Shown in pieces: positions 11,610 to 23,526 of a stretch of DNA of 64,000 bases. Every line of letters begins with the position of its first letter. The stretch's first letter is position 1. The stretch comes from Trichostrongylus colubriformis (taxonomy: Eukaryota > Nematoda > Chromadorea > Rhabditida > Trichostrongylidae). The notes under the pieces were generated by a model. It saw nothing but the letters and a program-made list of their open reading frames with translations, searched no databases and was not told the DNA's origin. Position numbers and translations under genes: made by a program. The stretch is taken from the NCBI GenBank assembly GCA_963978905.1, contig OZ022257.1, positions 45,580,203 to 45,644,202 of the forward strand. Direction: 5' to 3'.

Positions 11610-12600
11610 AGCATTTTTAAGCTATTGGCTCACCCTTGGAAACAACGATACGGCAAGGGCTAAAAAGTTTCACCAAGTCAGGGGCCTGCGCTTGTGTTGG
11701 AGAGCAATTTTGCGAGGCGCCCTAGCGCGTGCAATGTAGGTGTCCCTTTTTGTATAGAAACGTAGAGCAATTTTAAGATATAGTACATAATTCAACATGT
11801 AAACATTTCAATGATTCTCGATTGTTTAGGGCTGACATTAGACAATACCTGTTGACAGACGACCGCCTGGTGCCCCGCCCTGTAAGGATTTACTTTGGTG
11901 TTTTCAAATGATTCCTCAGGCATATCAAAAACATCTGTTTTAGAAACGACGATATGTTGATAGTTCCCAAAGTGAGCAAGCGGGACCCTCTGGTCAGTGA
12001 ACACGGGTCTTCTACGCCCCGGGTCTTCTTTACTGTACTCACAATTTGTATACACTTTTCCACACTCACAATCAGTCACCTCACAGCTTTAATGCCACCT
12101 CATCTGATTTGATCGAGACTTTTGTTTGCAATCGCTTGTTCCGCTGGTCCGTTTTTCAAACATTATTAAAACAGAATATCCGTAGTTGGTCCACCTTCGG
12201 AGTGCTTCTATGCAATTATCTAGCTCCGCCACTGATCAGCAATCACCAATTGAATCTTCTCGTCGTAGGAATCTTCTTGTTCATTGGTTTTGGATCGCTA
12301 GTGAGCATCTGGGCGCAGGTTTTATTCTAGGACGCTGCATACATTCGAGGAGCGTCGGATTAAATTTTAGATGATTTTTTCGAGTTGGAAAACGGACCAG
12401 GCGATAGTAGTCATTGTATCTTAGGATATATTAACCATTTTGTACACACAGTACTTTAACAATCCATCCCAGTAATAATTCTATGTACTCCTTGTATAGC
12501 GGTTGTATATTATTGTGATGTCGTGAAGTGATGCATGTTGAACTAATTACCGGTATTGTGTATTGTTAGTACCCGACACTGGTTGAAACTTTTCTCTGGA
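11610..12600. other. No gene seen
   Basis: A minus frame at 11792-12079 (95 codons) and overlapping plus frames at 12046-12374 have no recognisable content, no matching splice sites and no repeat partner, so I leave them unannotated. Confidence 0.4.
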
Positions 12601-12609
12601 AACTAATAC

Positions 12610-13185
12610 CACGCAAAACCGAGTTCGCCAGCGTGAACAGCACCCTCAGAAACCTTTGTAGGAGTCCCTATAATCAAAATCCCCGAAATCGTTATATTTG
12701 TCGAAAACACGCGAAATTCGACACTTTCGCGCAAAACTGAGCTCACCAGCGTGATCAGCGCCCTCGGAAACCTTTGTAGGGGTCCCTATAATCAAAATCC
12801 CCAGAAATTGTTATATTTGTCGAAAACGCGCGAAATTCGACACTTTCGCGCAAAACTGAGCTCACCAGCGTGATCAGCGCCCTCGGAAACCTTTGTAGGG
12901 GTCCCTTATAGTCAAATCCTCGAAACTGGTTTATTTGTCAAAAATTCCTAAAAATCGGTACATTTTTGACGAAAGCCCCTCAAAATTGGTTCTGTTTTGT
13001 CGAAAATGCGCGATATTCGACACTTTCGCGCAAAAATGAACTCACCAGCGTGATCAGCGCCCTCAGAAACCTTTGTAGGAGTCCCTATAGTCAAAATCCC
13101 CCGAAATTGTTATATTTGTCGAAAACACGCGAAATTTGGAACTTTTGCGCAAAACCGAGCTCACCAGCGTGATCAGCACCCTCGA
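12610..13185. repeat. 120-bp tandem repeat, about five units
   Basis: The anchor GAGCTCACCAGCGTGATCAG recurs at about 12619, 12739, 12859, 13039 and 13157. Four steps are 118-120 bp or, once, 180 bp with an extra half unit around 12920-13000. Each unit carries CCTTTGTAGGGGTCCCTATA and a GTCGAAAACGCGCGAAATTC block. Confidence 0.85.
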
Positions 13186-15375
13186 AAACCCCCATATGCA
13201 AGTTTCCAGAGAAAAGTAAAATTTTGACCTTTTTCGGGTATGACCAGATGGTCGAAAATCTGATTCCATTGATGTTATTAGGATAAACATCGCACGTTAC
13301 TGTGCATGAGTATTGGCTGATAATGACATTAGGACATTAGAGTAGTACAGCTGGAAGATTCCAGTAGTGGTGTATGCTTTGGTACTGGTGTATGCCTGTG
13401 GGTACACAGTAGGGGCGGGATCAGAGGCGGGGTCAGGGGCGGGGCTTAGCAGGGCGAGACCACCAGCGCTAGTGACGGCAGGACAGTGGAGTAGTAAGGT
13501 CGCAGGGTACCAGTGGTGCTGTTACTTTACTACTGGTGTATGCTGCAGGAGGGGGGCGGAGCCAGGACGATGGCGAGAGTTCCAGTACAAACGAAGGCAG
13601 CATATATTCTGTAATGCTGATGGCAACATCATGGCACTAGTAACTCTGGCAGCGACTGCTGCGAGCATGGCAGCACGTGCTGCAGCGGCTCCGCCCACTT
13701 TAGCAGCAGCACGGCAGTGACCCGAGCGTTGAAGTTGCTCTGCTGCTGTCATGCTGCTGCACCTCTATCAGAGTAGAAGTCACAGAGCTCTCGCTGCTTA
13801 GAGAATACGGTCCGAAGTGTCATTTTTCATGCCTCAAACCTACCTCCGTAAGGGTTTCGATGTTAATGACACCTTCTGGTTCTTGGAAACGAAAGGCGTT
13901 ATGAACTCGAGGAAAATAGAATTTTTGAGAACACCATCCAATAAGAATCCCCTCAGGTCATCAGAGTGAACGAACCTCAGGAAGGTTGTGAACGAGGCTG
14001 ACGAAACCTCGGATTTTGCCAAGTTGAGGTGACACATCTTGTCTGCGAACAAGCTCCCGATCCTGTCGTGCAGAGGCCTGTTACCGAGTTTAGTAATAGT
14101 ATGAGTTGTTTTCTCGAATTTTGGGCGTGGAAATAACCTGTCAGAATTTGCTGAAGTTTGACTAATGTGGGGTTAAGAGTGGAGGAAAAAATTATTTTTG
14201 GCACTCCCTGTTCAACATCTACAAAATTCGAGGAATGACATTTTATTCTTTCTAGATTCCACCCATTTTATCAAATCGAAACTTGAACTCATCAAACCGG
14301 CTGTTTGCGGCTACACTGCTAAGAGATTGCTACGCACTATTTCAACTTCATTCGTAGTTCACATTGTTGACATTTTCTGCTTTTTCTGCTGGGCGACTGT
14401 TTTTGTCTGGCACTTCTTGCTCATTCCAAGCTGTTTACCTCAAACGGGCACGATAGAGGTCTGCAAGCACTGTCCCATATGAGGTCTTAGGGACTTTGGT
14501 GCTGCAAACACGAACGCTTCATCCAGGTGATTCGAAATGTAAAAAAGACTTGGTGGATAGCGAACACACTGGCTACTCATAGAAAGCATTTTTCAGGCTT
14601 CGAACAATTATTTACCTCCCTGGAAAGAGAATGTGGCCCATTGCATTGAAATTACTGAGTCACCCATGGGTCAGAGGATTCCCATGGGGTCACATTTTGG
14701 ATTATGAAGGGGAGGGGGCTTTTTCAGAAATTCCTTGAAGATTCGTTGACGACCAATCCTTTTCGGAAGATTTTGGAATGATGAAGCGATCTCCACTGAT
14801 TACCAGTTGGTAAGCTTTTATGTTTTTTGGGGAGACACTTGAGTGTAGGAACAGGTACGCGGCTCGTAGTGTCTCAGCTTCCCTCTGCCTTTGCTAGACC
14901 CTTGATCCGCACTTTACTATATGTGTTGCTCTCGAAATGTTCAACGAATAAAAGGATAAAGGATAAAGTTTTTGGCGTTAATCAACCCCTTCTGTGGGAT
15001 GCGCCGCACATTCTATTTCCATTCAGAATCGTGATGGCTGGTAAATGTGATGTGGCCTATACAATGACTTGTGGTGGCCAGCCGATGTACAAGTCAGTGC
15101 TTTTATCCTCCCAGACGAGTCTGGTACCAATCTACCGACCCGGAGGGATGGAAGGCTTCGTCGGCCTGGGCGGGCGTTTATGCGGGATTTGATCCCCGCA
15201 CCATGAGAGTGGGGTGCGCGCCACCTGTCACTACACCACGAAACTACAAGCTTCCGATCTTCTCATTTTCCTCGGTAGTATAGTTCAACGAATAATGATC
15301 GTAATCCTTACTGTGTTATTATGAATATGAACAATAATTACAAGCATCTAGGTTAACTACAATCTCCCGATCTTC
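13186..15375. other. No gene supported; GC-rich tract and unassigned frames
   Basis: 13370-13760 is rich in GGGGCGGG and GCAGC runs; its alanine-rich frames look compositional. On the minus strand 13840-14204 two overlapping frames include PLHDRIGSLFADKMCHLNLA, which I cannot assign. 14200-15375 holds no convincing exon. Confidence 0.35.
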
Positions 15376-17725
15376 TCATCTCCTGCAGCACTGTGAGTTT
15401 CCACATGGATTGTAATTTTGCGGACAGGGGCATTGATTGGTGTTGACTTGTCGTTGGCAGCTCACGACGGCAGGCTGACAGGACTGAGTGCATGACTGTG
15501 CACATGCAGGTTGGCACTGTGACGACGGCTGAAAACGGACGTGAATGTCGATGATTTGGTCATATGGTGAATGAGATGTGTATGTTACCATGAAACTTCA
15601 CGTGACTTTGAAAAGCTCCTACCTGACTTTGTTGCATGCACTGATTGGTGCACGAAGTCTCGCAACTGGATTGACAGTTTGGTGATTGAAGTGATGTTGG
15701 AGGTAAATGGATCACCACTGTTATTTCGGTCATTTTCTTCTAAAAGAGATTTTAATCGAAGACTCAGTGATCGCTCGATGACTCAAGTGCTGAGGTATCT
15801 CTCGAAAACACTCAGTATAGTCCATCTCGGAGCGCCTGATAGGGCGTGGCCCCGTTTCCCCAAGTCCGTAGGCCACGCCCTATCAGGTGCTCAGAAATGA
15901 AGTGTAGGAGTCATATACGGGATCTTTTTCAGAACTTGACAGTCAGTTCTACCGGCCATAGATATCGAGAAGCTCACAAATCGATAACTTCTATTACAAA
16001 CTAATGAGATTGGGTAGGTACCAGCTAAGCAATGATTGCTAACTACGCCAACTTCAAACTTCTGTGGAGTTTTCAAAAAAAAAACCCACATCCTCTTCAA
16101 AAATACCGTGAGCAACTTTAACGTTAAAATTGACCCCGAATGAGCGGTCAGGAGCCACATTCCACCATAAATTGGTGTGGATTCCGACTCAAAAACGAAA
16201 CGATCTGTCGAAAGGGGAGCCAGTGCAGAAAAAAAGGACAAAAAAAAATTACGGTAAGCCGAAAGACAAAGACTCAAGGCAACTACGTCGAGGGTTGGGC
16301 GGCGGCAAGCGTCGGTGGCCACTCCACTGGATTTCATGATTCCTGGTAAAGTAGCCATTCTGCCGCATAAAGCGCGTTCTCTGCAGTTGTAGGCTGCTTC
16401 ATCTTCTCATGAAAGGCGTAACTTATTTATCAAATGAATGAGGTTTCAAAATGTGCGTTCTAATAGCATTCTCGTACAGTTTGTTGAATAAGTTGAAACT
16501 TCCGATTTTGAGGATCTACCATACATCATATAAAAAGTACTAGATCGTAATGAAGACAAAAAATTTTCACTTAGGACCGAAAATCGGCTTGGTTCTTGCG
16601 GGTAATGCTTTCATACTAACCTCCACAGGATTGCAGACCGGCTTACAGACATCGGTGCATTGTTGTTGACACTGTACCGGAGCGGAGTGCTGAGGGCAGG
16701 TCTGTGAGCAAGCCGATTGACACTGTCCACAACGGCTCTGAAAACTGGGAAATTGAGAGACCCACTATCACTGGTAATGTCGCATTCAACGCATACCTCT
16801 TGGTGCACTGGAGCAGAAGTGGGTGCTGGCAACATGCCAGGTGTGTTATAGGTCAACTGCTTAATAAGCTGCTGTGCGTATTGATCATCGGAAATGCTGG
16901 AAATATTTTTTTTGTGATGAAGTCATTCCTCTTTCCTACAGTGCGAAGAAAACGCACCAACTGTTTTGGCAAGACTGATCACAGACAGGACTGTTCTGTG
17001 GTTGGCAGGACGACAAGCATTGCGTACTGCAAGCATTCTGAAACATAAGATGATTGAGAATAGTACAGATGGAAGATGATGGCTGGCTCCCAAATCTATT
17101 CGTACCTGCTGTATTGGCTGACATGCCGCCTGACAAGAGTTTGAGCAGCTCTGCTGGCACTGACCAGCAGGCTGGCAGCTACTCAGGCAGGAAGACTGAC
17201 ACGAAGGCATGCATTGATCGGCCTGAGCTTGCACAGCACATGGGCAGGACCTGCTAGGCATTTGCTGTGGGGCAGTACATTGGCACGATGGTTGTGCAGC
17301 GGTTTGTTGGCATAGGCAAACAGGAGCAGCTGCTGGCGAAGCGCAGCCACAAGATGAAGTCAGCGATGATTGGCGACGCCATCGGCCCTTAATGAAAAAG
17401 CATCAAAGGTACCAATCATTGCGCTCGGACTCGATAGCCAAGTATGTCATTACTGGTTCAAGGCTCAGACACGAACAACTAGGCTTGGGAGAGAGTTCGT
17501 GTTTTTAAATGAGCCCGCGGTCTCCTCTATTCAACCAGTGTTTCCATTCATGAGCAATCTGTCTTATTTTTCATGGAATGTAATGTTGGCACTAAACAAC
17601 TCATCAACAAGTAATCCACGAAGTAGTTAGTGAGCATAGCTCAAGTAGGAGATAATACCAGTGAGCATTCAACTAACCTCAGCGCATGCATACCCAAGAC
17701 AAAGTGTCAGCAGAACGAGCTTCAT
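15376..17725 (-). CDS. Secreted cysteine-rich repeat protein, six exons
   Basis: Exons on the minus strand: 17678-17725, 17106-17387, 16958-17037, 16797-16896, 16621-16737 and 15376-15528, joining in frame to 780 nt (259 residues plus TGA). Exon 1 is a signal peptide, MKLVLLTLCLGYACAE, ending at a GAG|GTTAGT donor. The mature part has about 40 cysteines in roughly 243 residues, mostly as C-x3-C steps such as CMPSCQSSCLSSCQ, with Gln, Ser and Pro between them. The final exon ends QCPCPQNY ... CGNSQCCRR. Acceptors are TTTTCAG or close, except exon 2, whose ATTAAG site is unusual. Intron 5 (15529-16620) holds a miniature element. Nematode secreted or cuticle-associated Gln/Cys-rich proteins look similar; the function is unknown. 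Confidence 0.8.
15818..15904. mobile_element. 87-bp hairpin miniature element in intron 5
   Basis: Nearly perfect inverted repeat: GCGCCTGATAGGGCGTGGCC against GGCCACGCCCTATCAGGTGC, flanked by TA on both sides. The inner string CAAGTCCGTAGGCC also occurs in the element at 36414-36546, so both belong to one TA-targeting family. Confidence 0.7.
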
Positions 17726-18574
17726 CGGACCGTAAAGCCACTGCGGCCAGTTGATGGTTTTAAATGCTCGTTTTGCTCCGGCAATGACGGCCAATTCCGG
17801 TTCTTCTTCGCGCTCGAAGGAACGACATGTTTCTGCTGATTAGACCCACTTGAGCATACGGACAATATGTGCTCACATTGTGGATCGTAAACAAACAGCT
17901 ACACGGCTCGAGTGTTACGTTGTTCACGTCGAACTGCAGGTGATTGCATGGCAATATACAGAGTGATCGTGAATTTTTCAAGGTCCATGACTGCAACGTT
18001 AATTGCAACAGCATTTTATCGGTACAATGTTCATATAGCCTCACGTGCTTCACTTGGGAATCTTTTTCTTGATTATAGCCAGAAAATTTGATGGCGCCCT
18101 CCAACTTCTCTCCATGGCTTCTACTTGCTTTTTCTTTCAGCTCCAGAGAACACAGTCTTCATATTTTGATTTAATAGAAAAAGCTGAAGGGAATCTTCAA
18201 CGAGATAAGTTTGCTAGACTGCCAAGAATTCCTGTTTTTCAGGGGCAGGTCCAGAATGGCTCAAAGATATCTTATACTGCCTTCTCACCTATTCATATAA
18301 ACTGCTTGGGAAAATGTTCTTTTTACAAGTTCGGGTACTAGCAAACGGTCCAGTTCACCTGCCAGCAAATCAGCAAGCTGCCATACTGATATATCTGTTA
18401 CCCTAACCGAGAGACTGCTCCGCAATTAATCGATCTATCAGAATAAGGTTGCACGGATTAATTCCCAAGATGTAAGAGTATTAGAGCAATATCGTATAAT
18501 TTTCATTTATGAAAACAGGAAATGGATGAAAAATTATATTGTGCAAATATTTACATTTAGTAAACGTTGTTTAA
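17726..18574. other. Intergenic between two minus-strand genes
   Basis: Holds the 5' flank of the cysteine-rich gene and the 3' flank of the carrier gene. I see no TATA box or other exon that I can support. Confidence 0.4.
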
Positions 18575-21500
18575 TTACGTATATATTTTCAACCAATCAT
18601 ACACATGTTCGTAAACCACCAGCATGATGGCACCACCTGAAAGAAAACAAAATTTGGATTACGAAGCAAAGAAAGCGGAAATAATTGTATGATCACAATT
18701 TCTTGCATGATTCAGACCAAACATAAGAAATCAAGGCAGTCGAGAAGTGAAGACCAACCTGGTCCCAGTCGCATCACTTTCGGCACAAGACCTTTGTAAA
18801 GTGCTCCGAGCCTGGATCAGCAATATTTGGGGCAATCGACGCTATTTGACGGTAAAATACATTTGTGAAATGACGGAGTATCATTGCCTACCCTTCCTCT
18901 TTATAAACTAGCTCAAAAGTTTGCATGGTGCTCCCATATTTTCTTACAGAAGGATCTGGTTGAGGTCCTGAAATATAACTATTGAGAAGTTACTGATCTA
19001 ATAGCGGTTGATGCCCCGGTATTATTACGCGGTCTGCTGTACTATAGTATGTGGTACTGCAACAAACAAAGCAGCTTGCACTGATTAAAACGAACACGAT
19101 GAGAGCTGAAAATCTTGCCTTGAATTCGCGATTTGACCACATCAAATGGAATGTTTGCTGTAGATGCTAACGTACCAGCTACGAAACCTAGTACAATACG
19201 GCCAGCCAGGTTTTGCGTATGAGATTCCTGAAAACGAAATTCAGCAGTGGATTCTGCATCAACTGCAGAAATGGAGTCACTAACAATCCTTTTTGAAAAT
19301 CTGTAGCTGAGAAAGAAAGGTTAGTTGATGACTGCGTTCCTGATACATGAGGGGATATTTTGGTAATGCCAGAATTTCACGTCTATTCTGTTCACAAAGT
19401 GCTAGCCTCAATCGGAATATTTCAAACACAAACCTTCCCTTTCGATAAAAGGTGTGAAGAAGATAGAGACAAATGAAATGCAAACCTGTGCGCTTGGAAG
19501 CATGGTTTTCAGACTGTAATAGAAGCCAAAGTAGACCATATTCCACACACCATGCATCCAAAAACATGCATTGAATCCTGTAATTGTCCAGAGATCGACA
19601 CATGTCGACACTTTTGAATTTTTTTTAGGTAATCTTTTTCATAAATATCGCAATAAGCCTAAAAGGCGCATATTTAGTAAAAGTTTCCATAAATAAAACA
19701 TCTGATGGCATTCTCATCAACGTTGACTCACCTTAAGTGAGCTGTACAGGAAATGAAATTTAAGTAATCTATTTGAAACTACTATATGTGGTCATAAAAC
19801 GGTAGGAATATGTGGCGTGCCATAATAAGATACTCTCCCCCCCCAACACCCGTTCACAAAAAATGGCAAGAAATGTGTTGCGAGGTGTGAGAGATTTACT
19901 TCCAAAGGGATGTATTCCAAACTGGCAATAATACCTCTGTAAAGTCCATTCGATCCCATTCCATCTGCCCGTATAATCTCTCGAGCCATCGCTGCACTCG
20001 ACTTCTGCTGCAAGAGAAAAAAAAACTACTCTTTTGTTCATTTCTATGTGCAACTGGAAAATTTATGCACCTTCATCAGTGGCACTTCCCGTTCTGCTTG
20101 TAACCTTACTTTTACGACTTCGAACGGACACATCACGAGCCCTTCTGTAAAACCAACGAACAATCCCGCCACTGAGAATGACTGAAAGTGATCAAAGATG
20201 TGTTTCAGTAAGCAAGAACGTGTAACTCCCTGGGCGCAGACTGTGATGAAGTAGAAACCCATGAAACTTATAAAGTAAGTCACAAAATAGTGGAAATGCA
20301 GAATGGATCGAAATAAACAAGAAATTACAATTGATGGAGGAACATCGGGACGGCTGAAAAGCTTCTTGTACTGTTCAAATGCGAAGAACTTCACTGCACG
20401 TTTCGGTGTCAAAGAGACGAGTGGCGGTAGAATTCCCTGAAAAGCACCAGTCGTAAAGTGAACAAGCAAGTCGACCAACTTTTGCTCAAAGTTCACCCGA
20501 CTGCCTTCTATATTTGTAAATATCCACTAGAAGTTGCAACACCAGAAAAAAAATGAAACAGATGGACATTGGAACAGATAGCTTTCTCAAAGCTGTATGG
20601 ATAGAAAATGGTCGGATTATCTGACCTCTAACCGTGTTTACAATAAAAATGATGTATATTTTCAATCAGTACCAACTTTTTGGTCACGAATACCACGCTA
20701 ACTTGTAGCTTTTCCGCGGATTCCGCAAAGAATACCACACTAACATGTAGCTTTTTCACGGATTCCGCAAAATTCCGAGTGTCCATATAGAAAGTTTCAG
20801 CAGCAAGCAAGTTATTGCCCACCGAGAAGGTGTCAGGTGAATGTGTCGAGGACTGTTCGTGAACCGGTGACACTGTAGTTGGGGTGGGAGGCACTCATTG
20901 TCGCGCTGTCGTCCCTCACTGGCCGTTCCACGATTATCAGTTTGTATACTCGAGTGTACCCCTAAGTTAAGGCTTATGCTAAACTATGCAAAAATAGCGC
21001 CGGACGCTCAACTCAGTGGATGGCCCCCCCCCAAACTACATTAGCACCAGTGAATCTACCTTATAAAATCCCAAATAACCTTCATTTCTGAAGGTTTTCA
21101 GCACACAGTCAATCATTCCTTTGTCATGCTGCGCGACTTGCAGTCGTGTCTTGACCAGATCCAATGGGTGCAACATACATACTTCAACGAAACCTAAAAA
21201 CTGCAACTACATTTGCTTTCAACATCATGGACAGCCTGTTCTCTTTGCATAATGGGTGCTATTGCAATGAAGGGACATCTTTAAAAAAGGATGCTTATGT
21301 AAGCATCTTGGAGGGATAATTCAGGGGTCAGCCTGCATACTCAAGCGCACAGTTGCGTCTAAGCCTTGGTGGTGGAAAGAAGGGGTTCCTTCTTTCGATC
21401 CAGGCTCAGGTAGAAATAATATCCATAGTGTGATGCCCTCTCCCTCATTGCGAAGCACGCAATAATGATCCAGGATCTGTCCGCGCTGCTCAAAAGCACT

Positions 21501-21602
21501 TGAAAACGGTATACCACAGCTCGAACCTGCTGAACCTCCAGCAATTAACTGCCGTGCTCCATCTTTAGCCGCATTTGCTACCATAGTCCTGCCAAGGCAC
21601 AT
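18575..21602 (-). CDS. SLC25A21: Mitochondrial 2-oxodicarboxylate carrier, ten exons
   Basis: Exons (minus): 21527-21584 (or to 21602), 21060-21193, 20329-20436, 20071-20181, 19935-20007, 19486-19577, 19119-19227, 18892-18967, 18759-18811, 18575-18636. They join to 876 nt (291 residues) from ATG 21584, or 297 from ATG 21602; the human protein is 299. It should sit in the inner mitochondrial membrane and exchange 2-oxoadipate and 2-oxoglutarate in lysine and tryptophan breakdown. All three carrier signatures are present: HPLDLVKTR, CPFEVVKVR and IPFDVVKSR. Family-specific TPKRAVKFFAFEQYKK and KVMRLGPGGAIMLVVYE are clear. Two oddities: intron 7 starts with GC instead of GT, and residue two of the expected Arg-His pair in helix 4 is preceded by Met (FWMHGVWN). 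Intron 2 contains a dispersed repeat. Confidence 0.93.
20872..21050 (+). repeat. Dispersed repeat inside carrier intron 2
   Basis: Second clear copy of the GGCACTCATT family (compare 4430-4650). It stops about 10 bp before the exon 2 splice donor at 21059. Confidence 0.55.
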
Positions 21603-21759
21603 CGTTCAAACAGATCCAAATTTACAAGCATTCAACTAGGTGACATGAACAGTTATTAGAAAAGCTCGAATTCAAATTTTCAAATTAGCTCGAAAACTCA
21701 CGTTAAATGGTGTTCATAGTTGTGGAACCTAAAAGATCTGAAAAAGGAGCAGATTACAG

Positions 21760-21968
21760 GGGTCAAATAAAGTCGGGGGAGGGGGGAGACGCAACTTTGC
21801 GTCGACGCGAAGCTCCTTTCCCTCCCTAGGCTTAGGCTAAAATTGATATCCCCTCCTCCCACATGAAAAGGAATCTGTCATAGCATAAGTCTCACCTGCT
21901 TTAGACCAAGAAAAGAAGCTTTGACGTCGGTGAAAATTTTGCGTCTCACTCCCGACTTCATTTGACCC
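21760..21968. mobile_element. Miniature inverted-repeat element, copy 2 (reverse orientation)
   Basis: Starts GGGTCAAATAAAGTCGGGGG and ends GACTTCATTTGACCC; the interior is the reverse complement of 1146-1361. GATTAC lies at 21752-21757 and again just after the right end (21969-21974), a likely short target duplication. It lies 160-370 bp upstream of the carrier start. Confidence 0.75.
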
Positions 21969-22366
21969 GATTACGGTACTATTTCACTAACACTTAGGTC
22001 AAAACTTTTTTGCCGAAAACTCACCTATAGGAGTTATTCGGAACGGCGATCACGAATATGATACCCGTTCTTGACGTTGGCACCAATTTGGTGCAATTGA
22101 ACCAAACGGTGCACAACAACCTGTTTCCACCGAAACCGGGAGACGGTCGTTTGACGCTGCCCTTGCACGTCCCCTAAAAAGCTCAAGCAAATCCGGGAGA
22201 GCCCACACGGCGAAGGACGCGCCCCAACGGTGAGCAACGGCCCATGCGCCTCATCGGAATATTAGTAGCAAGGGCCACGCCAAACGACATACACCCATCA
22301 AAACCCGCTAAAACTAGGCATATATGGTTATTTGAAGTGTTGGTCACAAGTATAGCACCCCTTAGA
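21969..22366. other. No gene seen
   Basis: Mixed-composition upstream flank. A GGTGAGCAACGGCCCATGCG string near 22228 recurs inverted near 22645 (GCGCATGGGCC), so it may be the outer arm of a larger decayed element around 22200-22670. Confidence 0.3.
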
Positions 22367-22609
22367 GGCGCTGGGTGTGGGGTCCTCGAGGTCGAATTTC
22401 CGCGCGGCCGCGCGCGATGAGCGGCACGGCGGGTGCGAGGCCAGTGGCAGGGCATGGCAGCCTTCAAGCGAAGAACTGTGGTATGAGTGGAAAGCGCAGA
22501 CGTGACGCAGTCACGCTCGGCCAGGCGACCAAGGGCAATCGATACGGCGAGTCGTACGGGGGCGCCGCGAAGCGAAAATTCGACCTCGTGGACCCCACCC
22601 GAGGCGCTG
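22367..22609. mobile_element. GC-rich inverted-repeat element
   Basis: GCGCTGGGTGTGGGGTCC followed by CGAGGTCGAATTT on the left is mirrored by AAATTCGACCTCGTGGACC then CCACCCGAGGCGCTGG on the right. Open frames on both strands within it (up to 149 codons) reflect high GC rather than a gene. No target duplication identified. Confidence 0.5.
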
Positions 22610-22803
22610 GCAGTAAGGCGCGCACCTTGCACCTAGTTTGCCGATAGGGCGCATGGGCCGTAACTATCGCCCTGGCGGCGACCATCCAACGGCCGCCACA
22701 AGTCTCAGACACCGGCTGCCGCGCACTTGCGTACTGCTGGCAGGTACAGTCACCTTACGCCTAGTTCTAATCACCTAAATGCACAGCTTAAGTTGGGGAG
22801 GAG

Positions 22804-23526
22804 GGAAAAACTCACCGGCGCGCGCATGCGGCGCGTGCTTGGTGACGTCACAGCTACCGCGCGACGCGACGGTTTGCGATGGCCTGCGCTGGAAGGATAT
22901 GTACCCTAATGTCAGGATGCCGCACGATGGCGAGCGGCGTGCGACACAGTGTGTGCGAGCTATGCGCGTCGCGGTAGTTGGGTCTCAAAACGATTACAAC
23001 GTAATGCTAGGAATGCGATACGCAGTTGACTTCTAATCGCTTCGGGACCCAACAATTTAGCTCGTCCGCATTGCTTCGTTTGCGACATTCCGCAGTGCGG
23101 CATCCTGACATTAAGGTACACATCCGCGCTGGAAGGGTTGCTCGTCAATGAGAGTAATCCTGCAGTCACTTCACCAAAGTCATGAAATGGCTTGCACTTT
23201 TTTACTATGTGTCTCCCCGCATGGTTATACATGGGACGCAGCACACACAGTTTTCTGAAACTTCTACATCATTGGGCTTAGGCAAATCCATACGGCTGGA
23301 GAGGCTAGCCACATTAAAAGCTCTCCCAGCAGCCGTAAGTCTGCCATAGCAGCAATGCTTTCCGCAGCATTATGTGCTCACCCTTAATGTATTAGCAAAG
23401 CACCAACAAGGGGTCACTCTCTAGAAAGCGCATTAGTAGGAGCAAGGCCATTGCTCACCGTCGCGCTGCGCGGAGGCTGTGACGTCACCTAGCACGCGCC
23501 GCATACACGTAACGGTGAGTTTTTCC
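22804..23526. mobile_element. Miniature element with about 90-bp arms, split by a later insertion
   Basis: The left arm GGAAAAACTCACCG ... TGACGTCACAG is mirrored at the right end. Arms cover about 22804-22890 and 23440-23526. The same arms bound 48962-49439. The left part is interrupted by the 231-bp element at 22895-23125, which carries its own 9-bp target duplication. Confidence 0.7.
22895..23125. mobile_element. Mutator-like miniature element with 9-bp target duplication, copy 1
   Basis: Ends GGATATGTACC and GGTACACATCC, flanked by exact GCGCTGGAA at 22886-22894 and 23126-23134. Its inner half (CAGGATGCCGCA, GACGAGCTAAA, GTCAACTGCGTA) matches 50747-50986 and, in part, every unit of the 54-58 kb array. 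A 9-bp duplication and long terminal repeats are typical of Mutator-like elements. No transposase. Confidence 0.8.

Noticed and set aside
13367..13752. Alanine-rich open frames on both strands
   Set aside because: Produced by GCAGC-type low-complexity sequence; no splice or start context.
22183..22712. 149-codon and overlapping minus frames
   Set aside because: They lie in a GC-rich inverted-repeat element, where stop codons are scarce on all strands.
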